Shown: piece after piece, positions 34,442 to 43,666 of the stretch | Numbering within the stretch: position 1 is the stretch's first letter | Layout of the letters: each line of letters opens with the position of its first letter | DNA from: Pseudomonas sp. G2-4 | GTDB lineage: Bacteria > Pseudomonadota > Gammaproteobacteria > Pseudomonadales > Pseudomonadaceae | DNA length: 64,000 bases | NCBI RefSeq assembly: GCF_030064125.1 | Contig: NZ_CP125957.1 | Coordinates: 3,906,001 to 3,970,000, forward strand | Direction: 5' to 3' | Made by a program: the position numbers and the translations under genes | Notes under the pieces: generated by a model | Seen by the model: only the letters and a program-made list of their open reading frames with translations | The model's database searches: none | Told to the model about the DNA's origin: nothing

Positions 34442-35389
34442 CTAAATGCCTTTCGGTAAGTATTCGCTCTGATTCTTCAGCAGGGCGAATACCACTCGGG
34501 CAAGCTTGCGGGCCAGTGCCACTAATGCTTCGGTTGTGCTGAGTCCCCGGGCCCTTAGTGCCTCATAAAAACCCTTCCATGCCGCTGTGCGCCTCGCCGA
34601 CATCGCGGCGTTGTGCATCAATCGACGGGCCTCTGGGTCACCTCGCTTAGACAGGCAGCGGCGTCCCTTCTTTTTCCCTGAGTCCGATATACGCAGGTCT
34701 AGGCCCAGAAAAGCGATGAAGGCATCGGCATTTCTGAAATCCCCACGCTGAAACGACGTGAGCAAACGGGCACCGTTCAACAGGCCAATGCCTTCGACTT
34801 TCATGCAGCGCTTGAGCTGAGCGCCCAAGCCAGCGGCTTCCAACTGCGTCTGGATTGTTTTCTCGAGCAAGATCTCCAGTCGTTGCATGGCCTTTATCTG
34901 GTTCTCAAAGGCCCTTTTGAGCAACGGTTCGTTGGACCAACTTTGCTTGAGGCTGACACGCGCCTGGACCAAGGCTGCCCGACGCCGGAAGAGGCTTATA
35001 AGCCGGCAATACAAGGGCGATGGCGGGGTCCACGGGTGCAACTGGTGGCCTTCGTTGTTCAAGTAGCGAGCCAACAACCGAGCATCCAGCGCATCGGTTT
35101 TAGCGCGAACTTTCACACCTTTGCGGTAATGGCTGAGCTCGTAGCCGCCGATCATGTAGATCACACAGCCTTGCGCATAAGCCAGATCGGCGAATTCCTG
35201 ATGATAGATATTGGTGGCTTCGATGGCGACATCCACTGGCGCGGACAATTCCTTGAGCCACTTCTTGATCGCTGCCTTGGTGTTGGGGATCGCTTCCAGT
35301 CGATCTGTTTCTGCGTGATAAATCACCAACTCATCTTTGGCGACATCAACACCCACGATCGGCTTTGCGACAGAAACCGGCATTGCCAT
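34442..35389 (-). CDS. IS110-family transposase (DEDD recombinase)
   Basis: It encodes 315 residues. The RuvC-like N-terminal domain supplies the DEDD residues Asp15 (IVGVDVAKDE), Glu57 (VAIEATN), Asp99 and Asp102 (KTDALDARLLARY). The C-terminal Transposase_20 domain has VEGIGLLNGARLLTSF and DSGKKKGRRCLSKRGDPEAR with the conserved serine. A GGAGG lies 7-11 bp before the ATG at 35389. The frame is complete, so the element may be active. IS110 enzymes use an RNA encoded in the element to choose target and donor sites; here the long non-coding end is 5' of the gene, as in the IS110 subgroup rather than IS1111. Confidence 0.95.
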   Translation of the reverse strand: MAMPVSVAKPIVGVDVAKDELVIYHAETDRLEAIPNTKAAIKKWLKELSAPVDVAIEATNIYHQEFADLAYAQGCVIYMIGGYELSHYRKGVKVRAKTDALDARLLARYLNNEGHQLHPWTPPSPLYCRLISLFRRRAALVQARVSLKQSWSNEPLLKRAFENQIKAMQRLEILLEKTIQTQLEAAGLGAQLKRCMKVEGIGLLNGARLLTSFQRGDFRNADAFIAFLGLDLRISDSGKKKGRRCLSKRGDPEARRLMHNAAMSARRTAAWKGFYEALRARGLSTTEALVALARKLARVVFALLKNQSEYLPKGI

Positions 35390-35401
35390 TGAAAATCCTC
35401 C

Positions 35402-35595
35402 GGGCTAAGGTTTGAACACTTGAAGGGTTCACCCAGAGGCGCAGGCTTGTTCCTATCGTCGGTCTAGGCCAGATGCATTCTTTATCGGCGCTTGGGTGAA
35501 AGGAGGAGGGGTGAAATCTCCCACGGTCTGTACTGCGGCTAACAGTCAGAATCGAGCTTTGTCCCTCCTCCTCCCTTCAAGTCCTACCATACAAG
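35402..35595 (-). ncRNA. Candidate IS110 bridge RNA
   Basis: On the transposase strand, this non-coding end can fold into two stem-loops. Hairpin 1 has a perfect 9-bp stem (35563-35571 with 35502-35510). Its loop carries AAGCTCG (35559-35553), identical to the left REP flank, and GTGGGAG (35524-35518), complementary to the right flank. Hairpin 2 has stems 35494-35500 with 35428-35434 and 35488-35491 with 35439-35442. Its loop carries GATAAAGAAT and GATAGGAACAAG, which partly match the element's right end (ATAGAAT) and the complement of its left end (CCATACAAG). The order matches the target-binding and donor-binding loops of known IS110 bridge RNAs. Transcription is not shown. Confidence 0.7.
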
Positions 35596-35677
35596 CGAGC
35601 TTGCTCGCGATAGCCATTTAACGGTCAATATTTCTGTCCACTGACCCGCCGCTATCGCGAGCAAGCTCGCTCCCACA
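35596..35677. repeat. Family B REPIN, left arm split by the IS110 element
   Basis: The remainder of the left arm is at 35596-35614. The intact right arm is at 35651-35677, ending TCGCGAGCAAGCTCGCTCCC plus ACA. The left arm's missing 8 bp are at 34411-34418, before the IS element. Confidence 0.85.
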
Positions 35678-35705
35678 TAGGATCCGGGGCGTTAGTGCAA
35701 GCTGT

Positions 35706-36065
35706 TTACAAGCAGGTCGCCAGCGCCGCCAACCGGCGCTTGGCCACGAAGTCGTCATGCTTGGCGTAATAATTCAACGCGGTGCCCGTCGCACTGGCCT
35801 CCAAATCGACAAAGGACTCAGCAGAACGCGTGTAAACCGTCGATCCACCCTTCTTGCCCGGTTGCAGGTAAGCGCCGGCATCGACCCCGAACACCGCTTC
35901 GTCCTGCCAGGAAAACTGTATGCACTGGGCAACGACCTGCTCGGGTTTGTCCGAAGCCAGGGTCTTGTAAGGGGCTTGAGTCCGGGCCTGGTTCATCGCC
36001 GAACCCGCGCAGCCGGCCAGCAAGGTGGCGGCCAGGGCCACTGTCAACATACGCATTGCATTCAC
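35706..36065 (-). CDS. Small putative lipoprotein
   Basis: It encodes 119 residues with signal MNAMRMLTVALAATLLAGC ending in a lipobox. The mature protein contains KPEQVVAQCIQFSWQDEAVF and ESFVDLEASATGTALNYYAK, seen in small Pseudomonas lipoproteins without known function. A second ATG (MRMLTV) is possible. No operon partner is evident. Confidence 0.8.
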   Translation of the reverse strand: MNAMRMLTVALAATLLAGCAGSAMNQARTQAPYKTLASDKPEQVVAQCIQFSWQDEAVFGVDAGAYLQPGKKGGSTVYTRSAESFVDLEASATGTALNYYAKHDDFVAKRRLAALATCL

Positions 36066-36199
36066 TCATCGAGAAAAAAACGGACTTTAGCACTGCGGCC
36101 CCCGCCTTCATGCTGCTTTACTGAAATTTACACGCGACATCGGCCAACGATTCCCGCACCCTGTCGCGCCATTGCCACCAGCCACTGCGGAACAGCCCC

Positions 36200-36454
36200 A
36201 TGACACCCAACGCCGAGTTCTACAAACCCACCGCCGAATATGCCGACAAACTGATCAGCCAGATCGGCCAGACGCCGGCCTGGATCGCCAAGCGAATCGG
36301 CGTCACCGACAAGCGGATTCGCTACATCCTCGATGGCGAACGCACCGTCAAGGGCGAAACCACGCCGATCCAGATGACCTACCCCGAACAATTCGCCCTC
36401 GAATGCCTGGCGGCTGCGGCCAAGGCCAGCAAGAAGCAGTCACCCAAGGAGTAA
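36200..36454 (+). CDS. Small protein with helix-turn-helix-like segment
   Basis: It encodes 84 residues. The stretch AWIAKRIGVTDKRIRYILDG (about 27-46) looks like a Cro/XRE-type HTH: helix, VT turn and recognition helix. The rest is short and ends in a basic tail (AKASKKQSPKE). It lies 2 bp upstream of the DUF6388-like gene, so the two probably form an operon. The function is unknown. Confidence 0.7.
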   Translation: MTPNAEFYKPTAEYADKLISQIGQTPAWIAKRIGVTDKRIRYILDGERTVKGETTPIQMTYPEQFALECLAAAAKASKKQSPKE

Positions 36455-36456
36455 CC

Positions 36457-36786
36457 ATGGCGGCAACCGAACAGCAACACGAACGGGCCCTGGAAAAATT
36501 CCTCGATGAGCGCCCCGAGCTACGCGTCGAGCTGGACAACCTCAACCCGCTGCTGGCCCAGGCCAAGGGCGAGACCGCGGCGCAGTACCGCGCCGAGCGG
36601 TTGCATGAAGCGTTCGAAGCCGAGGCCGAGCGCCTGGGCCTGTTTGCCTGGGAACTGACTTTGCAACTGACCGCCGCCTCGCCCGAGGAGTACCAGGCCC
36701 AGCGCCTGGAGGTGCACAGGGAAGTGGCGGAGATGGCGGGGATGGAGTGGGCGGAGTATTGCGAGTTGCATGGTCTCAAGGTCTAG
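36457..36786 (+). CDS. DUF6388-like small hypothetical protein
   Basis: It encodes 109 residues from the ATG at 36457, with AAGGAG just upstream at the end of the previous gene. It is acidic, and probably all-helical: HERALEKFLDERPELRVELD, then AEAERLGLFAWELTLQLTAA and EVAEMAGMEWAEYCELHGLK. I recall such proteins in pseudomonads as a domain of unknown function, and offer no role. Confidence 0.72.
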   Translation: MAATEQQHERALEKFLDERPELRVELDNLNPLLAQAKGETAAQYRAERLHEAFEAEAERLGLFAWELTLQLTAASPEEYQAQRLEVHREVAEMAGMEWAEYCELHGLKV

Positions 36787-36797
36787 CACAGCCCCCT

Positions 36798-36927
36798 GTG
36801 GCGAGGGAGCTTGCTCCCGCTGGGGCGCGTAGCGCCCCCAAAACCTGCCAACGCGGTGTGTCAGCCAAACCACAGCGGATGAGTTGGGGCTGCTGCGCAG
36901 CCCAGCGGGAGCAAGCTCCCTCGCCAC
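36798..36927. repeat. Family A REPIN
   Basis: The arms GTGGCGAGGGAGCTTGCTCC and GGAGCAAGCTCCCTCGCCAC are inverted. The spacer is the longest of the family A copies here (about 80 bp). Confidence 0.92.
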
Positions 36928-37007
36928 CAGAGGCTCGCCTCTGCTGCCAATCGCCCCACCGCCCATAAAGCTTTATCATGGCCGCAGTTTTGCTGATCGG
37001 GTCTGTC

Positions 37008-37400
37008 ATGAAGTTCGCCATCGCGCTGTTTTCCGCCGCCCATGCGCCCTCCTCGCGCCGTGCCCTGCTGTTTGCCCAGGCCGCGTTGGCCGGTGGGCAT
37101 GAAATCGTGCGGCTGTTTTTCTATCAGGACGGCGTCTACAACGCCTGCGCCAGTGTCGTCACGCCCCAGGACGAGCAGGATCTGCCTCAGCAATGGCGCA
37201 CGTTCGTCAGCGACCACCAGCTCGACGGCGTGGTCTGCATCGCGGCGGCGTTGCGCCGGGGTGTGCTGAACGACGAAGAAGCCCAGCGCTACCAGCGTTC
37301 GGCGGTCAGCGTCGAGGCCCCTTGGGCCTTGTCCGGGCTGGGTCAGTTGCACGATGCGATTCAGGACGCCGACCGTTTGATCTGTTTTGGAGGCGCGTGA
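37008..37400 (+). CDS. tusD: Sulfurtransferase TusD
   Basis: It encodes 130 residues from the ATG at 37008, the length of E. coli TusD; upstream in-frame ATGs add an unlike leader. Features are the start MKFAIALFSAAHAPSSRRAL, FFYQDGVYNACASVV, and the sulfur-carrying Cys77 in LDGVVCIAAALRRG. TusD with TusB and TusC forms the hexamer that takes persulfide from TusA and gives it to TusE, for 2-thiouridine in tRNA. It is the first gene of tusDCBE-ybiB. Confidence 0.94.
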   Translation: MKFAIALFSAAHAPSSRRALLFAQAALAGGHEIVRLFFYQDGVYNACASVVTPQDEQDLPQQWRTFVSDHQLDGVVCIAAALRRGVLNDEEAQRYQRSAVSVEAPWALSGLGQLHDAIQDADRLICFGGA

Positions 37401-37762
37401 TGGCCAAGTCTTTGTTGCTGATCAGTCGCCAGGCCCCCTGGTCCGGCCCCGGCGCCCGGGAAGCGCTGGATATCGTGTTGGCCGGCGGCGCGTTCGACCT
37501 GCCCATCGGCCTGCTGTTTCTCGATGACGGGGTGTTCCAGCTGACGAGCGGCCAAAACGCCAAGGCCGTCCAGCAGAAAGATCTGAGCGCGAACCTGCAG
37601 GCGTTGCCGATGTTTGGCGTCGACGACCTGTTTGTCTGCAGCGACAGCGCCGCCGAACGCGGTGTCGCCATCGACACCCTGGCGCTGGCCGACATGAAAG
37701 CACTGAGCGCGCCGCAAATCGCCGCGCTCATCGACCGTTACGACCAAGTGATTACCCTCTGA
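37400..37762 (+). CDS. tusC: Sulfurtransferase complex subunit TusC
   Basis: It encodes 120 residues from the ATG at 37400, which overlaps the tusD stop by 1 bp. SLLLISRQAPWSGPGAREAL, DLPIGLLFLDDGVFQLTSGQ and LPMFGVDDLFVCSDSAAERG are typical of TusC. It is a structural partner of TusB and TusD and lacks the active cysteine. Confidence 0.93.
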   Translation: MAKSLLLISRQAPWSGPGAREALDIVLAGGAFDLPIGLLFLDDGVFQLTSGQNAKAVQQKDLSANLQALPMFGVDDLFVCSDSAAERGVAIDTLALADMKALSAPQIAALIDRYDQVITL

Positions 37763-38055
37763 TGTCGACTCTGCATGTGTTGTCTCATTCGCCCTTCGGC
37801 GATAACCGTCTCGCCAGTTGCCTGCGGGTACTGGGCGATCAGGATGCGCTGCTGCTCTGCGGCGACGCGACGTACGCGTTGCAACCGGGCAGCCCACCGT
37901 TTGAACGGCTGCAGGCCGCCGGCCTGAATCTGTTCGTGCTGGCCGAAGATCTCCAGGCCCGCGCCCTGGACACGCCAGACTGGGCCGAAGCCATCAACTA
38001 CTCGGGTTTCGTCGAGTTGTCGATTGAACACGACAAGGTCAACACCTGGCTATGA
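37762..38055 (+). CDS. tusB: Sulfurtransferase complex subunit TusB
   Basis: It encodes 97 residues. The DsrH-like fold is seen in STLHVLSHSPFGDNRLASCL, DALLLCGDATYAL and LFVLAEDLQARAL. It overlaps tusC by 1 bp and tusE by 4 bp, which would keep the subunit ratio. Confidence 0.92.
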   Translation: MSTLHVLSHSPFGDNRLASCLRVLGDQDALLLCGDATYALQPGSPPFERLQAAGLNLFVLAEDLQARALDTPDWAEAINYSGFVELSIEHDKVNTWL

Positions 38056-38387
38056 AGACGCTGAACCTGGGCGAGCGCACCATCGCGTTGGACAAGGACG
38101 GCTACCTGGCCGACCTTGACGACTGGTCGGCCGACGTCGCCACCGCCCTGGCCGCCGTCGAAGACATCGAGTTGAGCCCCGAGCACTGGGAGATCCTCGA
38201 ATTGCTGCGCGGCTTCTATCATGAATTCCAGCTCTCCCCCGCGACCCGGCCGCTGATCAAGTACACCGCGCTGAAACTGGGCGCGGACAAGGGCAACAGC
38301 CTGCACCTGAACCGATTGTTCAAAGGCACTCCCGCCAAACTCGCCGCCAAGCTGGCGGGCCTGCCCAAACCGACGAATTGCTTATGA
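38052..38387 (+). CDS. tusE: Sulfurtransferase TusE (DsrC family)
   Basis: It encodes 111 residues. DsrC-family markers are DKDGYLADLDDWSADVATAL, EHWEILELLRGFYHEFQLSP and the C-terminal arm with penultimate Cys110 (PKPTNCL), which receives sulfur from TusD and passes it to MnmA. mnmA itself is 20 kb away in this window. Confidence 0.94.
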   Translation: MKTLNLGERTIALDKDGYLADLDDWSADVATALAAVEDIELSPEHWEILELLRGFYHEFQLSPATRPLIKYTALKLGADKGNSLHLNRLFKGTPAKLAAKLAGLPKPTNCL

Positions 38388-39385
38388 CCGACTTCCCATC
38401 GCTGACCCTGGAAACCCCGGCCGAACATCCGTTCGCCCAATTCGTGCGCATCCTGGGCAAAGGCAAGCGCGGCGCCCGTAACCTGACCCGCGAAGAAGCC
38501 CGCGAGGCCATGGGCCTGGTGCTGGACGAAAAGGTCGAGGACACCCAGCTCGGCGCCTTCCTGATGCTGTTGCGGCACAAGGAAGAAAGCGCCGAGGAAA
38601 TGGCCGGTTTCACCGAAGCCCTGCGTGAACGCCTGGTCGTCCCGGCGTTGACGGTGGACCTCGACTGGCCAACCTACGCCGGCAAGAAGCGTCATTTGCC
38701 GTGGTACCTGCTGGCGGCCAAGTGCCTTGGACAGAACGGCGTGCGGATTTTCATGCACGGCGGTGGCGCTCACACGGCGGGCCGGCTCTACAGCGAGCAA
38801 TTGCTCGGGTTTCTGCAAATCCCGCTGTGCCGCGACTGGCAGCAAGTTGGCACCGCGCTGGACAACGGCGGCCTGGCCTTCATGCCGCTGGTGGACTGGG
38901 CGCCGCAGATGCAGCGGATGATCGACCTGCGCAATACCCTGGGCCTGCGCTCGCCGATCCACTCCCTGGCGCGGATTCTCAATCCACTGGGCGCCCGCTG
39001 CGGGCTGCAAAGCATTTTCCATCCGGGCTACCAGGCCGTGCATCGCGACGCCAGCGGCTTGCTCGGCGACACCGCCATCGTGATCAAGGGCGACGGCGGC
39101 GAGATCGAGATCAACCCGGACGCCGACAGCCACCTGTACGGCACCACCGGCGGCGCCAACTGGGACGAAGAATGGCCACGCCTGGCCGAGCAGCGCCATG
39201 TCAAACCGGAAAGCCTCGACGCCGAACACCTGAAAGCCATTTGGCGCGGTGACGTGGAGGACAGCTACCCGCAACTGGCCTTGATCGCCACCATGGCCCT
39301 GGCCTTGCGCGGACTGGGCCTGACTCGCGACGAAGGCTTCGATCGCGCCCAACAGTATTGGGCGGCCCGGGACCGTTCGATTTAA
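38384..39385 (+). CDS. ybiB: YbiB/TrpD2-like protein
   Basis: It encodes 333 residues from the ATG at 38384, overlapping tusE by 4 bp. The fold is that of anthranilate phosphoribosyltransferase-like TrpD2 proteins: EEAREAMGLVLDEKVEDTQL, GAFLMLLRHKEESAEEMAGF, FMHGGGAHTAGRLYSEQLLG and IFHPGYQAVHRDAS. The E. coli homologue YbiB binds DNA and lacks phosphoribosyltransferase activity. Linkage to tus genes is common in pseudomonads. Confidence 0.9.
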   Translation: MTDFPSLTLETPAEHPFAQFVRILGKGKRGARNLTREEAREAMGLVLDEKVEDTQLGAFLMLLRHKEESAEEMAGFTEALRERLVVPALTVDLDWPTYAGKKRHLPWYLLAAKCLGQNGVRIFMHGGGAHTAGRLYSEQLLGFLQIPLCRDWQQVGTALDNGGLAFMPLVDWAPQMQRMIDLRNTLGLRSPIHSLARILNPLGARCGLQSIFHPGYQAVHRDASGLLGDTAIVIKGDGGEIEINPDADSHLYGTTGGANWDEEWPRLAEQRHVKPESLDAEHLKAIWRGDVEDSYPQLALIATMALALRGLGLTRDEGFDRAQQYWAARDRSI

Positions 39386-39394
39386 CCGATCATT

Positions 39395-39418
39395 AGCGCC
39401 TAACCTTTGCGCTTTTTG
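39395..39418 (+). terminator. Weak terminator after tusDCBE-ybiB
   Basis: AGCGC and GCGCT form a 5-bp stem with a 9-nt loop followed by TTTTTG. The stem is short, so strength is doubtful. Confidence 0.4.
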
Positions 39419-39473
39419 TTCGAACCTATCGGAATAGACTCGTCTCCAACGTTTATTGGCCGAGGAGACCGAG

Positions 39474-40478
39474 ATGGGTTTGTTAGTCGAAGGCCGCTGG
39501 CAGGATCAGTGGTATGAAAGCAAGGACGGCACGTTCCAGCGCGAACAGGCGCAACGCCGTCACTGGGTCACCGCCGACGGCAGCGCCGGCCCCACGGGCG
39601 AGAGCGGCTTTGTCGCCGAGGCCGGGCGCTACCATTTATATGTGTCCCTGGCTTGCCCTTGGGCCCACCGCACGCTGATTTTCCGTAAGCTCAAAGGCCT
39701 GGAAGACCTGATCGATGTCTCGGTGGTCAGCTACCTGATGCTGGAAAACGGCTGGACCTTCGACAAAGCCCACGGCTCCACCGGCGACAAACTGGGCAAT
39801 CTAAGCTTGCTGCACCAGCGCTACACGGCCGACACCGCCGATTACACCGGTCGCGTCACCGTGCCGGTGCTGTGGGACAAACGCCAACAGCGCATCGTGA
39901 ACAACGAATCGGCGGAAATCATCCGCATGTTCAACAGCGCCTTCGACGGCGTGACCGGCAACGGCCTGGACCTCTATCCCGAACACCTGCGCAGCGACAT
40001 CGACGCGTTGAACGAGCAGATTTATCCGGCGGTGAACAATGGCGTGTATCGCGCTGGATTCGCCACGACCCAGGCGGCGTACGAAGAAGCGTTCGATGGG
40101 CTGTTTGCCGAGCTGGACCGACTCGAAGCTTTGCTGGATAGCCGGCGCTACCTGGCCGGCGAACACCTGACCGAAGCCGATATCCGCCTGTTCACCACCA
40201 TCATCCGTTTCGATGCGGTGTATTTCGGCCATTTCAAATGCAACCTGCGGCGCATCGCCGATTACCCGAACCTGTCGAACTGGCTGCGGGAGTTGTATCA
40301 ATGGCCGGGCATTGCCGAGACCGTGGACTTCACGCATATCCAGGGCCACTACTATGGCAGCCACAAGACCATCAACCCCAATGGGATCGTGCCCAAGGGG
40401 CCGAAGCAGGATTTCATGGCGGCCCATGATCGGGGGCGGTTGAGCGGAAAAGGGATTTGGCGTGGGGCCCGAGACTGA
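39474..40478 (+). CDS. Glutathionyl-hydroquinone reductase (Xi-class GST)
   Basis: It encodes 334 residues from the ATG at 39474, with GAGGAG at 39462-39467. The Xi-class signature is YVSLACPWAHRTLIF with catalytic Cys61. Other family blocks are VPVLWDKRQQRIVNNESAEI, NNGVYRAGFATTQAAYEEAF, and IQGHYYGSHKTINPNGIVPK. It removes glutathione from glutathionyl-hydroquinones (YqjG/EcfG/PcpF family). It is a single gene flanked by REPs downstream. Confidence 0.92.
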   Translation: MGLLVEGRWQDQWYESKDGTFQREQAQRRHWVTADGSAGPTGESGFVAEAGRYHLYVSLACPWAHRTLIFRKLKGLEDLIDVSVVSYLMLENGWTFDKAHGSTGDKLGNLSLLHQRYTADTADYTGRVTVPVLWDKRQQRIVNNESAEIIRMFNSAFDGVTGNGLDLYPEHLRSDIDALNEQIYPAVNNGVYRAGFATTQAAYEEAFDGLFAELDRLEALLDSRRYLAGEHLTEADIRLFTTIIRFDAVYFGHFKCNLRRIADYPNLSNWLRELYQWPGIAETVDFTHIQGHYYGSHKTINPNGIVPKGPKQDFMAAHDRGRLSGKGIWRGARD

Positions 40479-40509
40479 TCCCGAGCGTGTGCTGAATATA
40501 AGGGCCTCA

Positions 40510-40580
40510 TCGCGAGCAAGCTCGCTCCCACAGGTTTTGTGCCCACTGGAGAGCCAGTGTGGGAGCGAGCTTGCTCGCGA
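40510..40580. repeat. Family B REPIN, inverted order
   Basis: REPs are at 40510-40532 (TCGCGAGCAAGCTCGCTCCC) and 40558-40580 (TGTGGGAGCGAGCTTGCTCG). The arms face outward relative to most pairs in this window. Confidence 0.9.
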
Positions 40581-40600
40581 TTGGGCGCGACGCAGTCTTC

Positions 40601-41995
40601 CTAGACCTGCCCCTGAGCCCCTTCGAACCACGCCAGTTTCTCGCGCAGTTGCACCACTTCCCCAACAATCACCAGGGTTGGCGCATGCACCTCATGCTCA
40701 GCCACCAAACGCGGCAAGTCCGCCAGGGTACCGGTGAACACCCGCTGGTTCGACGTGGTGCCTTGCTGGATCAATGCCGCTGGCGTGTCCGCCGCGCGAC
40801 CGTGCTTGATCAGCTCGTTGCAAATCACCGGCAACCCCACCAATCCCATATAGAACACCAGGGTCTGGGCCGGGGACACCAGGTCCGCCCACGGCAAGTC
40901 ACTGGTGCCGTCCTTGAGGTGGCCGGTGATGAACCGCACTGACTGGGCATAATCACGATGGGTCAACGGGATCCCGGCGTAGGCCGCGCAACCGCTGGCC
41001 GCCGTGATGCCCGGAACGACCTGGAACGGGATGCCATGGGCCGCCAGCTCCTCGATCTCTTCGCCACCGCGACCGAAGATGAACGGATCACCGCCTTTCA
41101 ATCGCACCACGCGCTTGCCCTGTCGGGCCAGGTCCACCAGTTGCTGGTTGATCTGGTCTTGAGGCACGGCGTGCTCAGAGCGGCGCTTGCCGACATAGAT
41201 CCGTTCAGCGTCACGCCGACACAGTTCCAGGATCGCCGGCGCCACCAGGCGGTCGTACAGCACCACGTCGGCCTGCTGCATCAGGCGCAGGGCGCGGAAA
41301 GTCAGTAGGTCCGGATCACCCGGTCCGGCGCCCACCAGGTAAACCTCACCCGGCGCGTTCGGCGCCTGGCCGGCGATTTTCTCCCGCAGCAGGCGCTCAG
41401 CCTCGGCGCCCTGCCCGGCCAACTGACGATCGGCGATCGGCCCTTGGAACACCTCTTCCCAGAACGCCCGACGCTGCTGCACGTCCGGAAACAGGCCTTT
41501 GACCTGGCTGCGAAAACGCGCCGCCAGTCCGGCCAATTGCCCGTAGGTCGAAGGAATCCAGGTTTCCAGCTTGGCCCGGATCAGCCGCGCCAGCACCGGC
41601 GCGTCGCCCCCACTGGACACCGCGATCACCAGGGGCGAGCGGTCGACAATCGCCGGGAAGATCACGCTGCACAGGGCTGGCGCATCCACCACGTTGACCG
41701 GCACGCAGCGCTTATGGGCGTCGGCCGACACCTGGGCGTTGAGGGGTTCGTCGTCGGTGGCGGCAATGATCAGGCCACAGCCGTTCAGGTCTGCTTCCAG
41801 GTAACCGCGCAGGACGCATTCGCCACCGCTGCCACTGACCAATTCCCGCAACTGCGGTTCGATCTCGGGCGCGACCACCCGCAACAGCGCGCCAGCATCG
41901 GCCAGCAGGCGAGACTTGCGCAAGGCAATCTCCCCGCCGCCAACCACCAGCACGCGGCTACCGCGCAGGTTGTGGAACAGTGGCAAATAGTCCAT
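40601..41995 (-). CDS. cysG: Siroheme synthase CysG
   Basis: It encodes 464 residues. The N-terminal CysG-B part (1 to about 200) starts [20 protein letters not shown] and has precorrin-2 dehydrogenase/ferrochelatase motifs ([20 protein letters not shown]). The C-terminal CysG-A part is uroporphyrinogen-III methyltransferase: [47 protein letters not shown] and [16 protein letters not shown]. It makes siroheme for sulfite and nitrite reductases. It directly follows serS, with no gap. Confidence 0.95.
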   Translation of the reverse strand: MDYLPLFHNLRGSRVLVVGGGEIALRKSRLLADAGALLRVVAPEIEPQLRELVSGSGGECVLRGYLEADLNGCGLIIAATDDEPLNAQVSADAHKRCVPVNVVDAPALCSVIFPAIVDRSPLVIAVSSGGDAPVLARLIRAKLETWIPSTYGQLAGLAARFRSQVKGLFPDVQQRRAFWEEVFQGPIADRQLAGQGAEAERLLREKIAGQAPNAPGEVYLVGAGPGDPDLLTFRALRLMQQADVVLYDRLVAPAILELCRRDAERIYVGKRRSEHAVPQDQINQQLVDLARQGKRVVRLKGGDPFIFGRGGEEIEELAAHGIPFQVVPGITAASGCAAYAGIPLTHRDYAQSVRFITGHLKDGTSDLPWADLVSPAQTLVFYMGLVGLPVICNELIKHGRAADTPAALIQQGTTSNQRVFTGTLADLPRLVAEHEVHAPTLVIVGEVVQLREKLAWFEGAQGQV

Positions 41996-43288
<1,293 letters not shown>

Positions 43289-43291
43289 TTA

Positions 43292-43666
43292 TCAAAGTTT
43301 GGTCAGGGACAGGCCGGCCCAGGTGGCGAGCAGCCCGCCGAATACGCTAATGGCCGCATAGCCCACGGCCAGCGGCACCTGCCCGCTTTCCAGCAGGCGC
43401 ACCGTATCCAGTGAAAAGGATGAAAAAGTCGTCAGGCCGCCGAGAAAGCCGACCATCAGGCCCGCACGTACCTCGATGGGCACTTCCGGGCGCATCAAAA
43501 ACAGACCGTATAGAACGCCGATCAGCAGACAGCCCACGATATTAACGGCCAGCGTCGCGGTATAAAAGTGCCGGGGCCAATTTGCGTTGATCCAGTTGCC
43601 CGTGGCGAAACGCAACAATGTACCGGCCACGCCGCCGGCGGAAACTGCAAGGATCAAGGGGATCAA
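43292..43666 (-). CDS. crcB: Fluoride exporter CrcB (Fluc)
   Basis: It encodes 124 residues with four membrane helices. Family motifs are [31 protein letters not shown]-like [17 protein letters not shown], and the pore segment [20 protein letters not shown]. It works as a dual-topology dimer that exports fluoride. It overlaps rarA by 4 bp. No fluoride riboswitch can be placed here because the gene is inside an operon. Confidence 0.94.
   Translation of the reverse strand: MIPLILAVSAGGVAGTLLRFATGNWINANWPRHFYTATLAVNIVGCLLIGVLYGLFLMRPEVPIEVRAGLMVGFLGGLTTFSSFSLDTVRLLESGQVPLAVGYAAISVFGGLLATWAGLSLTKL

Larger units (their letters stand above)
34419..35595 (-). mobile_element. IS110-family insertion sequence in a REP element
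   Basis: The element is about 1177 bp. Its ends are inferred from the interrupted REP: 34418 on the left and 35596 on the right. The termini share only a short imperfect inverted match (CTATGG at 34422-34427 against CTATGG-like CCATAC at 35587-35592), as expected for IS110. Read along the transposase strand, a CT dinucleotide is present at both junctions (target CTCCC and element CTTGT), so the exact edge could shift by 2 bp. No longer target duplication is seen. It carries one gene and a non-coding 5' end of about 206 bp. Confidence 0.85.

Noticed and set aside
40510-40580. REP pair after the glutathione-transferase-type gene as a terminator
   Set aside because: The palindromes match the dispersed REP family and lack T-runs, so no terminator function is claimed.
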